The notes under the pieces were generated by a model. That model saw only the letters and a list, made by a program, of their open reading frames with translations, was not told the DNA's origin and did not search any database. The position numbers were made by a program, and so were the translations under genes. Positions 22,306 to 32,245 of a stretch of 64,000 nucleotides of DNA are shown piece by piece (the first letter of the stretch is position 1; every line of letters begins with the position of its first letter). Location of the stretch: contig BTPG01000004.1 in assembly GCA_036245525.1 (NCBI GenBank), positions 46,888,823-46,952,822 of the forward strand. Direction: 5' to 3'. Source of the stretch: Semisulcospira habei. Taxonomy: Eukaryota; Mollusca; Gastropoda; Semisulcospiridae.

Positions 22306-22505
22306 AAACCATTTAGCCCCGATGAACTACAGCAAGAGATGGATTGACCGTGATAAATCAAGGGTAGTGCTAGATCAGCATGGTGCCATCAGGCACCACG
22401 CCAATATGGCACTACCCTTAAATTTTCATGGTTGATCCATCTCCTGAAACTGGTATAGAGTCAATAGGTGACACCTCGCAAATTTGGGAAATGTGCTCTT
22501 GGGAT
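22306..22505. repeat. TTAA hairpin MITE family I, reverse orientation
   Basis: The short flank (ACCATTTAGCCCCGATGAAC) is on the left and the long flank (CAAATTTGGGAAATGTGC) on the right, the mirror of the 21862 copy. The palindrome core is mutated (CATGGTGCCATCAGGCACCA). Confidence 0.72.
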
Positions 22506-23156
22506 TACACTGGATGTTTTTCTGGTGTTACCACTGTATGACCAAAACATATACCGGCAATTTTGTCAGTACCAGCGCTAGCCTCACCTATCTGGTTTGT
22601 GAGATATACCGGCAATGATTTCCCCTCACTGCAGTTTCATGCAGGATGTGCATGACTAGACATAAATATGCTGATAAAAGATGCGAACAAGAACAGAACA
22701 ATAAAAACAACAGTTTGACAGTGAACTGAAAACAAAACACACACTCCAATGTTGGTTCGAAAGAAATAAGAGGTGGGAAGTAAAATGAAGCTGATTTGCA
22801 AGTACACACACAATCCATCCACCTATCAGTCAATCAGTTAATTTTAAAATGATTTTAGACAGGAACAGCAAAGCCTTATTGCTTGTGTGTACAAAGCCTT
22901 ATTGCTTGTGTGTGAGCATAATTTCGCTGACCTGTGACCATGACCTTGGACTTGTAAGCATGCATAGAAAGTTCTTCTCTACAGGCACCTTCATACCAAA
23001 TGTGAAATTAAGAGTATAGTACTTGAGAAAATATCAATTTGGCAATGTGTCACCTTTATTTGGCCCTGTGAGACCTTGACTCTCGCTTTGAAAGATCTCA
23101 AAGTACTAAAATTTGAAATCTGCATGCTGCTACTGTTCCCAAAGCAATGCTACCAT
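22506..23156. other. No gene; weak AGGTCA-type repeat at 22915-23110
   Basis: Contains ACCTGTGACCATGACCTTGG (about 22931) and GAGACCTTGACTC, related to 19399-20245. No coding signal. Confidence 0.45.
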
Positions 23157-23248
23157 TTAACCCTTTGGCTGTCAGCAGTGGTTTATGTTGCATTGATTCC
23201 TGCAGAAATCATCATAACAGAAACTGCTGCCGAGAACTAAAAGGTTAA
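23157..23248. repeat. TTAA hairpin MITE family II (copy b)
   Basis: 92 bp from TTAACCCTTTGGCTGTCAG to AACTAAAAGG-TTAA. Its right TTAA (23245-23248) is also the left TTAA of the adjoining family I element. Confidence 0.85.
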
Positions 23249-23455
23249 CTCATTCAACCCAACGGCCATATTGCCCAAATTTTGGAGGCGTCATCTAATA
23301 ACTATGCACCAGTTGCAGGAGATGGATCGACCATGATAATTCAAGGGTAGTGCCAGATTAGCTTGGCGCCTGTCGGCGCCAAGCTAATCTGGCACTACCC
23401 TTGAATTATCATGGTCAATCTATCTTCTGCTGTGGTGCGTCGGGGCTGAATGAGC
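23245..23455. repeat. TTAA hairpin MITE family I, abutting family II
   Basis: Begins TTAACTCATTCAACCC and ends near GGGGCTGAATGAG (right TTAA lost). Core TTAGCTTGGCGCCTGTCGGCGCCAAGCTAA. Confidence 0.85.
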
Positions 23456-23649
23456 CAACACAGATGACAGGCAAACTGACAATTTATGGCTCAAAACATA
23501 GACCACTTTTGCCACTGAACATGCGGCCAAAACACTATATGATTGTAGTGAGAGAATTGTGCATTGGGGTACACAATGATAAAAGTGTACATTTCTATGT
23601 ATCATACAAGTTTCCAGTGTCGACCACAATTATGCAACAAATGTGTGCT

Positions 23650-23706
23650 GGGCTGGGATTTTGGACCCTACAGCTTTGGCTGTAAAGTCCAAAATCACAG
23701 ACTAGA
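23650..23706. repeat. Palindromic repeat family V (copy 4)
   Basis: GATTTTGGACCCTACAGC and GCTGTAAAGTCCAAAATCAC flank a TTTG loop. Confidence 0.65.
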
Positions 23707-23794
23707 ACATAAATTTCCTACACATTCATTCACATGACATGAAAATGGCACAGGCTCTTGAATTTCAACAAGCTATGATAAGAAATTTGAAAAT

Positions 23795-23882
23795 AGTAAT
23801 GCTTTGCTGTCGGTAGCAATTTTGCTTGAGAATATGAATCACCTGAACAAAAATCACTACCGACAGACAAAATATAACATTT
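23795..23882. repeat. Hairpin MITE family II, decayed (copy c)
   Basis: CTGTCGGTAGCAATTTT pairs with AAAAATCACTACCGACAG. The TTAA termini are lost. Confidence 0.6.
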
Positions 23883-24012
23883 TTTACAGTAAAGGGGTGA
23901 ACTCATACTGTCATAAGTACACAGTGGAATGTGGAACACACAGTCAGATGTAAGAACAGCTCAATGTGTGAAGCCGGAGGCAAACACTCAAACAATGATC
24001 ATCCACATTTCT

Positions 24013-24230
24013 TTAACACATTCTACCCCAGGACCGAAATCCCCAAATTTTGAGTTGCTCTCTGAAGGACTGTATTACAATTCTTGAGACACATTAAGCA
24101 TGATAGTTGAAGGGTGTGCCAGAACAGCCTGGCACCTATGGGCACCAAGCTATTCTGGCAGCACCCTTGAACTATCTGTATCATGCTCGATCCTTGTCTT
24201 GCTGTGGTGCGTCACGGCTGAACGAGTTAA
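24013..24230. repeat. TTAA hairpin MITE family I, full copy
   Basis: 218 bp between TTAA 24013-24016 (TTAACACATTCTACCCC) and 24227-24230 (GAACGAG-TTAA). The palindrome is somewhat eroded (GCCTGGCACC / GGCACCAAGC). Confidence 0.82.
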
Positions 24231-24289
24231 CGCACGCACAAAAAAAAATAAAATAAAAAACATCAGCCCCATCTCATCCCTTAACCCAC

Positions 24290-24350
24290 CCACCCCCCCC
24301 CACCCCCCCCCACCCCCCCCCCCAAAAAAAAAAAAAAAAAAAAAAAAAAA
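24290..24350. repeat. C-run followed by A-run
   Basis: ACCCC-type C-runs (about 24290-24323) then about 28 A residues. Low complexity. Confidence 0.9.
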
Positions 24351-24689
24351 CCACCATCATATGCAATACATGCATACTTGTTTCTGTTTGCAAGATATCC
24401 AGCGCACAATACACTTTCAACTTGGTGTGTCATGTTGCAAACAGTGAGAATAAGATGAACTCAAAAACTGATTTTTTGAAAAAGAAAAACAATACTGAAC
24501 ATTATATATTACATGTTATTTTTCCAAAACAGAAACTTGTACACAGATAAGAACATTAGCATGAGGAAATATGCTCAGCACACACTATACAGCAGTTTCT
24601 ACATGGTACAACCTTAAACTTTCCACTTACGCAAAATCACTCTCACACAACCATTAAAAAAAACTAAACTTGTCAGTACACTCTTCACC

Positions 24690-25580
24690 CAACCACCAAA
24701 AACACACCGACACTCTTCCCTAACACCAGTCCTAACACACACCGACACTCTTCCCTAACCCCAGTCCTAAAACACACCGACACTCTTCCCTAACCCCAGT
24801 CCTAAAACACACCAACACTCTTCCCTAACCCCAGTCCTAAAACACACCGACACTCTTCCCTAACCCCAGTCCTAAAACACACCAACACTCTTCCCTAACC
24901 CCAGTCCTAAAACACACCGACACTCTTCCCTAACCCCAGTCCCAACACACACCGACACTCTTCCCTAACCCCAGTCCTAAAACACACCAACACTCTTCCC
25001 TAACCCCAGTCCTAAAACACACCGACACTCTTCCCTAACCCCAGTCCTAAAACACACCGACACTCTTCCCTAACCCCAGTCCCAACACACACCGACACTC
25101 TTCCCTAACCCCAGTCCTAAAACACACCGACACTCTTCCCTAACCCCAGTCCTAAAACACACCGACACTCTTCCCTAACCCCAGTCCTAAAACACACCGA
25201 CACTCTTCCCTAACCCCTGTCCCAACACACACCGACACTCTTCCCTAACCCCAGTCCTAAAACACACCGACACTCTTCCCTAACCCCAGTCATAACACAC
25301 ACCGACACTCTTCCCTAACCCCAGTCCTAAAACACACCGACACTCTTCCCTAACCCCAGTCCTAAAACACACCGACACTCTTCCCTAACCCCAGTCCTAA
25401 AACACACCGACACTCTTCCCTAACACCAGTCCTAAAACACACCGACACTCTTCCCTAACCCCAGTCCTAAAACACACCGACACTCTTCCCTAACCCCAGT
25501 CCTAAAACACACCGACACTCTTCCCTAACCCCAGTCCTAACACACACGGACACTCTTCCCTAACCTCAGTCCTAACACAC
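24690..25580. repeat. 35-bp minisatellite, about 25 copies
   Basis: Tandem units CCTAAAACACACCGACACTC + TTCCCTAACCCCAGT (35 bp) with very few variants (A/G at the ACCRACAC position, CCCAACAC for CCTAAAAC). The high unit identity implies recent expansion or homogenisation. No frame is of interest. Confidence 0.97.
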
Positions 25581-25610
25581 TCACCCTTCAAACAGTATAA
25601 TGGGGCACGG

Positions 25611-25685
25611 ATCGAGGGTAGTGCTAGACTAGCTTGGCGACAAGCTGATCTGGCACTAACCTTGAACTATAATAACCAATCCATC
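25611..25685. repeat. TTAA hairpin MITE family I, decayed core
   Basis: GAGGGTAGTGCTAGACTAGC / GATCTGGCACTAACCTTGAAC; the loop is shortened to GGCGACAAGC. Confidence 0.6.
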
Positions 25686-25809
25686 TTCAAAAATCTGGTA
25701 AACAGTCTACACATGCCCCCAAAAGTTGCCAGTCTTAATTGGATACGAGTTACCAGTAGTCATCATATTCAGAAGCATCTCACACAAGAAATGCTTTTAT
25801 TTTTGTTGG

Positions 25810-25838
25810 TGGGGGGGGGGGGGGGGGGGGGGGGGGTG
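25810..25838. repeat. G homopolymer
   Basis: A run of about 27 G residues. Confidence 0.95.
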
Positions 25839-25854
25839 GCGGTTGCAGGAAAAG

Positions 25855-25948
25855 GACAGTTCATGGGGAGTGCCTGATTAAGTCTGGGCCTAAAGCAAGC
25901 AAAGCTAATAAGGGACTAACCTTGAGTTATTAGTCTGACCACCTCCCA
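25855..25948. repeat. TTAA hairpin MITE family I, highly decayed
   Basis: GGGGAGTGCCTGATTAAG and CTAATAAGGGACTAACCTTG keep the arm order, but the GGCGCC core is lost. Confidence 0.45.
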
Positions 25949-26076
25949 CAACTTCACTGTGTGATGCTTAGCAAACAATTCTTGTATATTCTGTTCAGTG
26001 CCAGCCAACACAGATTGTGTTTCTGCCATCTTTGATCGATTCAGCACCAAAAATCCATAGTTGTCCCAGGAACAAG

Positions 26077-26291
26077 TTAACCCATTTAGCCCTGGGACCC
26101 TGCAGCAGGAGATGGATTGATCATGATAATTCAAGGGTAGTGCCAGATGAGCTTGGCGCCTTCAGGCGCCAAGCTCATCTGGCACTACCCTTGAATTATC
26201 ATGATCAATCCATCTCCTACAACTGCTACATAGACAGTAGACAACGCCTCCAAAAGTTTAGAAAATGCGGCCATGGGGTTAAGAGGGTTAA
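26077..26291. repeat. TTAA hairpin MITE family I, full copy, 3' of TMX1-like stop
   Basis: 215 bp between TTAA 26077-26080 (TTAACCCATTTAGCCC) and 26288-26291 (GAGGG-TTAA). Core GAGCTTGGCGCCTTCAGGCGCCAAGCTC. It lies about 200 bases downstream of the TMX1-like stop codon, so it may be transcribed in the 3' UTR. Confidence 0.88.
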
Positions 26292-26493
26292 AGCAAATGT
26301 GTTCAGCGCCAAGCTCATCAAGCACTACCCATGAGTTTTCTCAGTCTACCCACCAGCTGTAACTTGTACATAAAGCATAACAGATGTCATTAAAAATTAA
26401 AAATAAAAGAATATTGACTCTGGAAGTTAAAGTGCTGGACAACACATGCCTGCAAGCAACACAGGAGACAGTACTCCTGAGTGAACATAACTA

Positions 26494-26631
26494 TCATGAG
26501 GAAGTACTTGTCTCCCCTTCACTGACTGCTGATTTATCACCCTGCTTTTGCCTTTTGCGCACCGCTGTATCACCTCCCTCTTCCTTGGGCTGTGGTTGGT
26601 CCGTGTCATCTAGGATGTCTGACTCATCATC
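26494..26631 (-). CDS. TMX1: TMX1-like terminal exon f: acidic/basic tail and stop
   Basis: 138-nt coding part of the last exon. The acceptor has a strong pyrimidine tract (ctttccctgttctcatttcctggtag within 26632-26657). The frame opens DDESDILDDTD, continues through a KEEGGD...VRKRQKQ stretch and stops at TGA 26494-26496 after TSTSS. An acidic, low-complexity cytosolic tail is typical of TMX1/TMX4. The 3' UTR continues to the left; a possible AATAAA lies at 25797-25802 on this strand, but the polyadenylation site is not established. A 215-bp hairpin MITE (26077-26291) would lie in that UTR. Confidence 0.85.
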   Translation of the reverse strand, partial: DDESDILDDTDQPQPKEEGGDTAVRKRQKQGDKSAVSEGETSTSS

Positions 26632-26878
26632 CTACCAGGAAATGAGAACAGGGAAAGATCAAACATTGCATAAAGCTAAGTAACTTAGCATGTACACAGA
26701 AGCCCCTAGACAAGTCAGCACAAGACAGACAGTTCTCCGGCCTTCCGCTAGGATTTAAAATTGTCCCTAGTCCGGACAGAGAGCATTTCTAAAACTCTGT
26801 CCCAGGTGCTCTACAGTCCATTTAAAGATGGCCGGGATTTTGTACACTAGTACTGACTGCAAAACTGCATGTATCATA

Positions 26879-27046
26879 CATCAGCAAAAATACAAGCAGA
26901 TTTTCAGAACTGCGTGTATACATCAGCAAAAGTACAAGCGGATTTTCAGAACTGCGTGTATACATCAGCAAAAGTACAAGGGGATTTTCAGAACTGCATG
27001 TATACACCAGCAAAAGTAAAGGGGATTTTCAAAAATGCATACGTAC
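26879..27046. repeat. 42-bp tandem repeat, about 4 copies
   Basis: CATCAGCAAAAGTACAAG + CGGATTTTCAGAACTGCGTGTATA recurs at 26879, 26921, 26963 and 27005, an exact 42-bp period equal to 14 codons. The resulting repeated peptides on both strands do not look functional. It lies in the last TMX1-like intron. Confidence 0.9.
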
Positions 27047-27121
27047 AACATCAAAAGTATAATGGGTTTTTGATTCAGTGAGGCTTGTGTCATGATGTCC
27101 CCTTCCAAATTTCACAACAGT

Positions 27122-27335
27122 TTAACTCCTTCAGCCCTGACACACCACAGCAAGACATGGATCGAGCATGATAGTTCAAGGGTGGTGCCAGAACAGCTTG
27201 GCGCCCATAGGCGCCAAGCTATTCTGGCACCATCCTTGAACTATCATGCTTGATCTGTCTCTAGAAATATAATACAGTCTTTCAAAGGGCAACTTCAAAA
27301 TTTGGGGATTTGGGTCCTAGGGTAAAATGTGTTAA
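27122..27335. repeat. TTAA hairpin MITE family I, full copy
   Basis: 214 bp between TTAA 27122-27125 (TTAACTCCTTCAGCCC) and 27332-27335. Core CAGCTTGGCGCCCATAGGCGCCAAGCT. Belongs to the ATAGTTCAAGGGTG subfamily with 2331-2544. Confidence 0.87.
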
Positions 27336-27690
27336 ACAATCATGCGTGTGTCTGACGCTGCTGGCACAAAACTGGCCTTTGTCTTCCTTATATGACGGGA
27401 CCCTTCTTTTGACCGCCCCAATAAATGACTAATGGACATCCTTCCATTTTTACCATCCAGGTCAAAATTTATGCATCAAATATGAAGAATTTTCCGTTAA
27501 CAGAAAGCATGAGCTATGTACTAAACATAATTTATAAATTTATAGGGTACCAACTGGGTCACAAAACATAATTACCATTTTTAACATTATCTGTGCTTTT
27601 TAGTACACACATGCATAATGTAAACGTGTTTTCAGACAGCCCCTGCCAGCATTTTTCCTATCCTGTACGTTTTTTTCCCATGGTGTAAAA
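27336..27690. other. Intronic sequence, no feature seen
   Basis: AT-rich. It ends at the left boundary of DIRS element A. Confidence 0.45.
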
Positions 27691-27902
27691 AATTAATTTT
27701 TCTCTAAAATGTATTTTTTGGAAAAATACTTACCGATGATATTACTGATAGGAATATTGTCTAAGCTAGACTAATTTTAGCCAAAAATTTTACACAGTAG
27801 GGGAGGTAACAAGGGGCGCTATAGCCTAGGTTGTGACCCGAGTAGCCTCCCCTCCATCCCATCCGGGCACGCACCCACCATGTGCTCACCAGTCTGTTTC
27901 TA
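27691..27902. repeat. DIRS A terminal inverted repeat (3' side)
   Basis: Starts AATTAATTTTTCTCTAAAATG and continues through ACTTACCGATGATATTACTG, AGTCTAGCTT-type sequence and CACAGTAGGGGAGGTAACA. The reverse complement of its outer 65 bases is at 49106-49170, and of the rest at 34465-34598. Confidence 0.88.
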
Positions 27903-27943
27903 AGCAGAACAGCAGCAAGCAGGGCAGGTGGGAGGGTCATCCG

Positions 27944-28040
27944 AGTAATATCATCAGTAAGTATTTTTCGGAAAAAATACATTTTTGAGAAAAATTAATT
28001 TGTTTCCTCAAAACACATTACTGATGATATTACTGATAGG
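27944..28040. repeat. DIRS A internal complementary region
   Basis: One half (TAATATCATCAGTAAGTATT...GAGAAAAATTAATT) is the reverse complement of the element's left end. The other half (TGTTTCCTCAAAACACATTA...TACTGATAGG) is the reverse complement of its right end. The two ends are fused here. In DIRS1 this region templates the termini during circle formation. Confidence 0.88.
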
Positions 28041-28150
28041 AAGAATGGCGAAGAGGAGGCAGGTGCCGCTATAACGCCCCTTAGCCCCAGTTACTTGTCA
28101 ACGAGACCTGCCCTCCCATGCAACCTCCCAATAATTTTAGCGAAGATTAC

Positions 28151-29213
28151 CTACAGCGCCAGAGGCGCCGGGAGGGAGTGTTGCGCCGCCGTGATGTCTC
28201 CCACCAGCGAAAGGTTCTGGCGCTGGCTGGAGAGGTCCCTCAGGTAGAATCTGGCAAAGGTCGACTGCGTCCGCCATCCCACAGGGGCCACAATGTCTTT
28301 GACAGCGCAGTTGCGGTCGAAAGGTAGGCTTGCGGCAATAGCTCTGACCTCGTGCGCCCTGATGTTCATTCGTGAGGCTGCATCAGGAGAGAGGTCTTGG
28401 TAGGCGGAGCGTATCACCCATTGGAGCCAGGAGGATATCGTCTGGGCCGAGATGTCATTTCTACCTGGGGACAGAGGGAGGAAAAGGCGGGTGCGCCCCC
28501 TGCGTAACCGTTTGGTCTGACGCAGGTAGACGCGTAAAGCCCTCACCGGGTCCTGCTGTCTGGACACTCGGGAAGAGCCGGGGTCTCGTAAAGGTGGAAT
28601 GGTGACCACTTGCGGGGCAGTCAAAGGCGATCGGGTCTTGGCGAGAAACGTCGGATCAGGCAGCAAGTGCACAGAGCCGTCCGTCCGGAACTGTAAGTAA
28701 GGGGCCGCGTTGAAAGGGTGTGCAGTTCGCTGACCCTGGAAGCCGAGGCAAGAGCCAGTAGGAAGCAGGTCTTCCACGTCACGTCCGGCAACCGCGCCAA
28801 CAGGATAGGCTCAAAGCGGGCAGAGTTGAGCCAGGTCAGCACCCAGGGCAGGTCCCATCACAGCATAAGGGAGCAAAGGGCGGGACGTTGTAGCTCAAAG
28901 GAGGCCATAAGATCAGCGAGGTCCTTGCAGTCGCCAGGGTCGGGTCGTCCCAGATGCCGGTACGTGTCAGCAATCATGGCCAGGTAGCCCCGAATGGTGA
29001 TAGGCGCTAAATGCTGGTCGGAGAATAGCCAGAGGAAAAAATCCGCCAGCTGGGTACCGTCAAATCTATGGGGTAGAGTCGGTTGTTGTCACACCATTGG
29101 CACAGTACTCGCCACTTCGCCTCGTAGATTCGTCTGGTCGAGGATCTGCAAGCTGTAGCAATCGTCTCCACTGCTGCACCTGAGATGCCTCTAGCCACGA
29201 GGGCTTGCCGCAC
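28151..29213 (-). pseudogene. DIRS A tyrosine recombinase (broken frame)
   Basis: The N-terminal core-binding part is at 29007-29213 (VARGISGAAVETIATACRSS, RRIYEAKWRVLCQWC). The catalytic part is one 208-codon frame at 28151-28777. It contains a first conserved-arginine region around TKRLRRGRTRLFLP, the H-x-x-R motif in IRAHEVRAIAAS and the C-terminal GWRTQSTFARFYLRDL, whose Tyr is the expected nucleophile. The frame breaks between the two parts (about 28780-29000). The enzyme would integrate circular DNA without target duplication. Confidence 0.88.
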
Positions 29214-29240
29214 AATCTCCAGGCGTGGAGGAGGAGTCAG

Positions 29241-31110
29241 TCAGGGCAAGGATGGAACAGCGCTTGTCACGGTTGTTTGAGCATCGTGCATGGTGTGGGA
29301 AGCCGCAACGAAGGAGCAGTGGCAAGGTTCAGGAGATCGGTGGTCCACGACTTGGTCCAGCAGAAAGGGGCCACCAGGAACAGGAACGCGTTGCACCCTC
29401 TGAGCTTGAGTAGCACCTTGGGGACCAGCACCGTCAGAGGGTAGGCGTAAGCGACCAGGCCATCCCACGGGATCGAGAGAGCGTCCACCGCCCAGGCCAG
29501 CGGGTCTGGAAACGGAGAGACGAAGAGAGGAAGCTGGCGATTCCAACGCGTCACGAAAAGGTCGATCACAGGTGGTTCCCAGAGAGCACCCATCATCCGA
29601 AAGATGTCTGGGCGAAGCGTCCACTCGGAGTGCAGAAGTTGGCCAGCACAGAGAGTGAGTCGGCCAGCACATGCAGATGACCCGGGATGTGCCGCGTGCG
29701 GAGAGTGATGCCTCGATCTTCGCACCAGCAGAACACCTGGTAGAGGAGAATGCAGAGAGAGGGAGAGCGCACCCGCCCTGCTTCTGGATGTAGGCGACAA
29801 CTGTGGAGTTGTCGGAGAGGACTAGTAGCTCCTGGTGAAGCAGCGGTGTTTCCCACGCCAGGAGGGCTTGCCAGACTGCTTTCAGTTCCAACCAGTTGAT
29901 GTGCTGGGCCACTAGATCCGACGGCCAAATGCCGGAGGCCGTAGAAAACGACGGTAGTAGGTGAGCGCCCCAACCGGAGAGACTTGTGTTGACGCAGAGG
30001 GACAGCCAGGGTGGAGGCGAGTAGAGGGGAACACCCGTCGCGAGCCAGCCTGGATCCACCCAACGAAGCAAGTGCGGAAGCAACATCGGCAGTACCGGGA
30101 CCGGAGCCTCGAGGTCGTCCGTTGAGGGTTGCCAGTGTAGAAGCAAGTGTAGCTTCAGCGGGCGAGAGTAGAGACGCCCTAGGGGAAGCAGATCCGCTGC
30201 CGCACTGATCAGTCCCAAAAGCTGAAGCCAACGTCTGGCGGGGATCGCCGTCTCTTGAGACACCTGTCACACCAAGGTCGCCAGCTTCTGAATCCTTTTC
30301 TCCGGCAGCCGGACGTCGGTCAGTGCGGAACTCCATGCCTAGGTGAACGAAGTGGCGGGAAGGCATGAGGTCAGACTTGCCCGCATTGACCAGGAAACCG
30401 AGCGTGTCAAGAAGGCGAAGAAGCGCATCTCGATCGACCTTCAAAGCTGCCTTGGACTGGATCCGCAGAAGAAGATCGTCCAGGTAGTTTGACGTGGGGC
30501 TCGAAGACGTTCACCTGGCTCTGGCCACCACCGCATCCATGATGCGGGTGAACACCCAAGGACTGAGGTTGAGGCCGAAGGGCAGCGTGCGAAACTGGTA
30601 ATGTGGTAGATCACCCCTTGAAGGCGAAGCGAAGGTAACGTCTGGCGGCGGGATGCATGGGGACGTGCAGATAGGCATCGGACAGGTCCAAGCTGACCGC
30701 GAAGTCAATGGGCTGCACTGCGGCGTGCAGGGCTCAGGCGGTCTCCATGTGAAAGGACAGTGCTACGATGAACTTGTTCAACGCCGAGAGGTCGATGACA
30801 GGACGCCACTTGTCGCCTGGCTTAGGCACCACAAAGAACAAAGAACCGGCTGTAGAATGCTGCGGAGTCGTGGCAAGTCACGACCTCCGTGGCGGCCTTC
30901 TGGAGCAAGGCTGCTACTTCGTCGCGCAGGGCGTCTGCTCGGAGCTGGTCTGTCAGCACCGAGGTCCACACGGGTAAACGGTGTAGGGGGGGTGGAGACC
31001 GAAAGGAAATCTGAAGTCCTTCTGAGACAGTCGATAGAATCCATGGGTCGTCTGGTAGCAGCAATCGCCAAGCGTTGCTGCGAAGCGCAAGCCTCCCGCT
31101 GACAGGAGAC
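29241..31110 (-). pseudogene. DIRS A reverse transcriptase-RNase H (broken frame)
   Basis: Pieces in order on the minus strand: PDDPWILSTV and AAFYSRFFV before the RT palm, VIDLSALN-like sequence, QFRTLPFGLNLSPWVFTRIM (30511-30708), the SNYLDDLLLR catalytic box (about 30465-30495), GFLVNAGKSDLMPS, then RNase H: LSLCVNTSLSGWGAHLL, HINWLELKAVWQALLAWE, LLVLSDNSTVVAYIQKQGG and LHVLADSLS. The usual first RNase H Asp is Asn here (CVN where element B has CVD). At least two frame changes occur (near 30830 and 30260-30450). Function is unlikely. Confidence 0.88.
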
Positions 31111-31146
31111 CCGGAAGCGGTCGGCGGAGACGGAAGGGAGAGGCAG

Positions 31147-32245
31147 TCAGTGGGCCCTGCCTCGCCCGGGACGCCAGGCAGGCTTGGGCCAGGTCTGGGC
31201 GGGGGTGGGGGTGGGGGCGGAGGCGGAATCAGGGAGCGCATGGGGGCAACGAAAAGCCGGTGACTGGGGTTGCAGACGACCTCCTCTGGTGAAGGGGCAA
31301 GCGGATGGTCTAGCAGAGGGTCTAGCCAATCGCAGGGCGCGACCCACGGCCTTGCGGGCTGCCGTAAAGCTGGCTGGAGCGGCGCGTCTGGGCCAAGATT
31401 CCTTATTTGCTTTCTTAACCGCGAGCCAAGTGGGTCCGAACAAAAGGTCTCCACCGAGCGGCGCCTGATGCAGCTGTAGCTTCAAGTCGCTAGGGAAAGG
31501 GCAGGACTGATGGAGGGCATCCCGGTGTATCAAGTCGCAGTTGGCGGCCGTGGCCATGGCGTTGACTGCAGAGTGGTAAGCGGCGCGGTTACCTGAAACC
31601 GCCAAGGCCAGCAAATCTCCCAGCAGGGGCGAGATCGAAGGATGCCACGCCGCCTCGATGCGTCAAATGATGGTCTGCGTCACGAGGTCCAGAAATCCTG
31701 CTGAGGCCAGGGCATTTCGGATGAGGGTTGCCGTCTGCTACACACCTGGGAGGAGAACCCGTACCTGAGGCGTGCCTGCCAAAGCCACCGTAGGGGGGAT
31801 CCGCCTTAGGAAGGGGGCAAATGAAGCTCTGCAAGTGTCCCGCGTACCAAGTCTGACAGAAAGAAATGTCCAGATTCGTCGGCCACCTAGCGTCAGAGAA
31901 AAATCCCGAGTTACCAAAGGAGCCCTGCTGGAGATGCTCGGAGAAAGCGTCACGCACGTCTCTGAATCCCGGAGGCTGGGGGAGCGACTTGAAGCGCTTG
32001 GACTGGCATTCCGCATCTACAAAGGTCGAAGCCTTTCTCTTGAGCGGGGGGGGGGACGATGGGCAGTCCTCCGCGGGAAGACAATCCGCAATGAGATGGG
32101 CCACCTCGTCCAGGGCCCGAAGAGTCTCCAACCTATGGCCCAAGGACGACGGCTGTAAATCCACATCATCGCGGGAGCTTGCACGTCCAGACAGAGTGGG
32201 GCTGTCATGTCGGAGGAACGCCGAAGCTGAATCCTCCGGGGCCAA
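31147..32245 (-). pseudogene. DIRS A Gag-like core (broken frame)
   Basis: 31589-32245 gives SPPPLKRKASTFVDAECQSKRFKSLPQPPGF (split here: PLKRKASTFVDA and KRFKSLPQPPGFRD), then SDARWPTNLDISFCQTWYAG. A shift leads into 31147-31614, with YHSAVNAMATAANCDLIHRD and LHQAPLGGDLLFGPTW. The same blocks in the same order occur in elements B and C, so this is a conserved Gag-like protein of the family rather than a chance frame. Confidence 0.82.

Noticed and set aside
24690..25580. Possible CRISPR-like array
   Set aside because: Units are contiguous 35-bp tandem repeats with no variable spacers, in an animal genome; it is a minisatellite.
24690..25580. Interstitial telomeric repeat, suggested by CCCTAACCCC
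   Set aside because: The TTAGGG-like word occurs once per 35-bp unit and is not tandem.
27691..27710. Target duplication around DIRS A (ATGGTG near both outer edges)
   Set aside because: The words sit at different distances from the ends and are not adjacent; DIRS integration does not predict a duplication.
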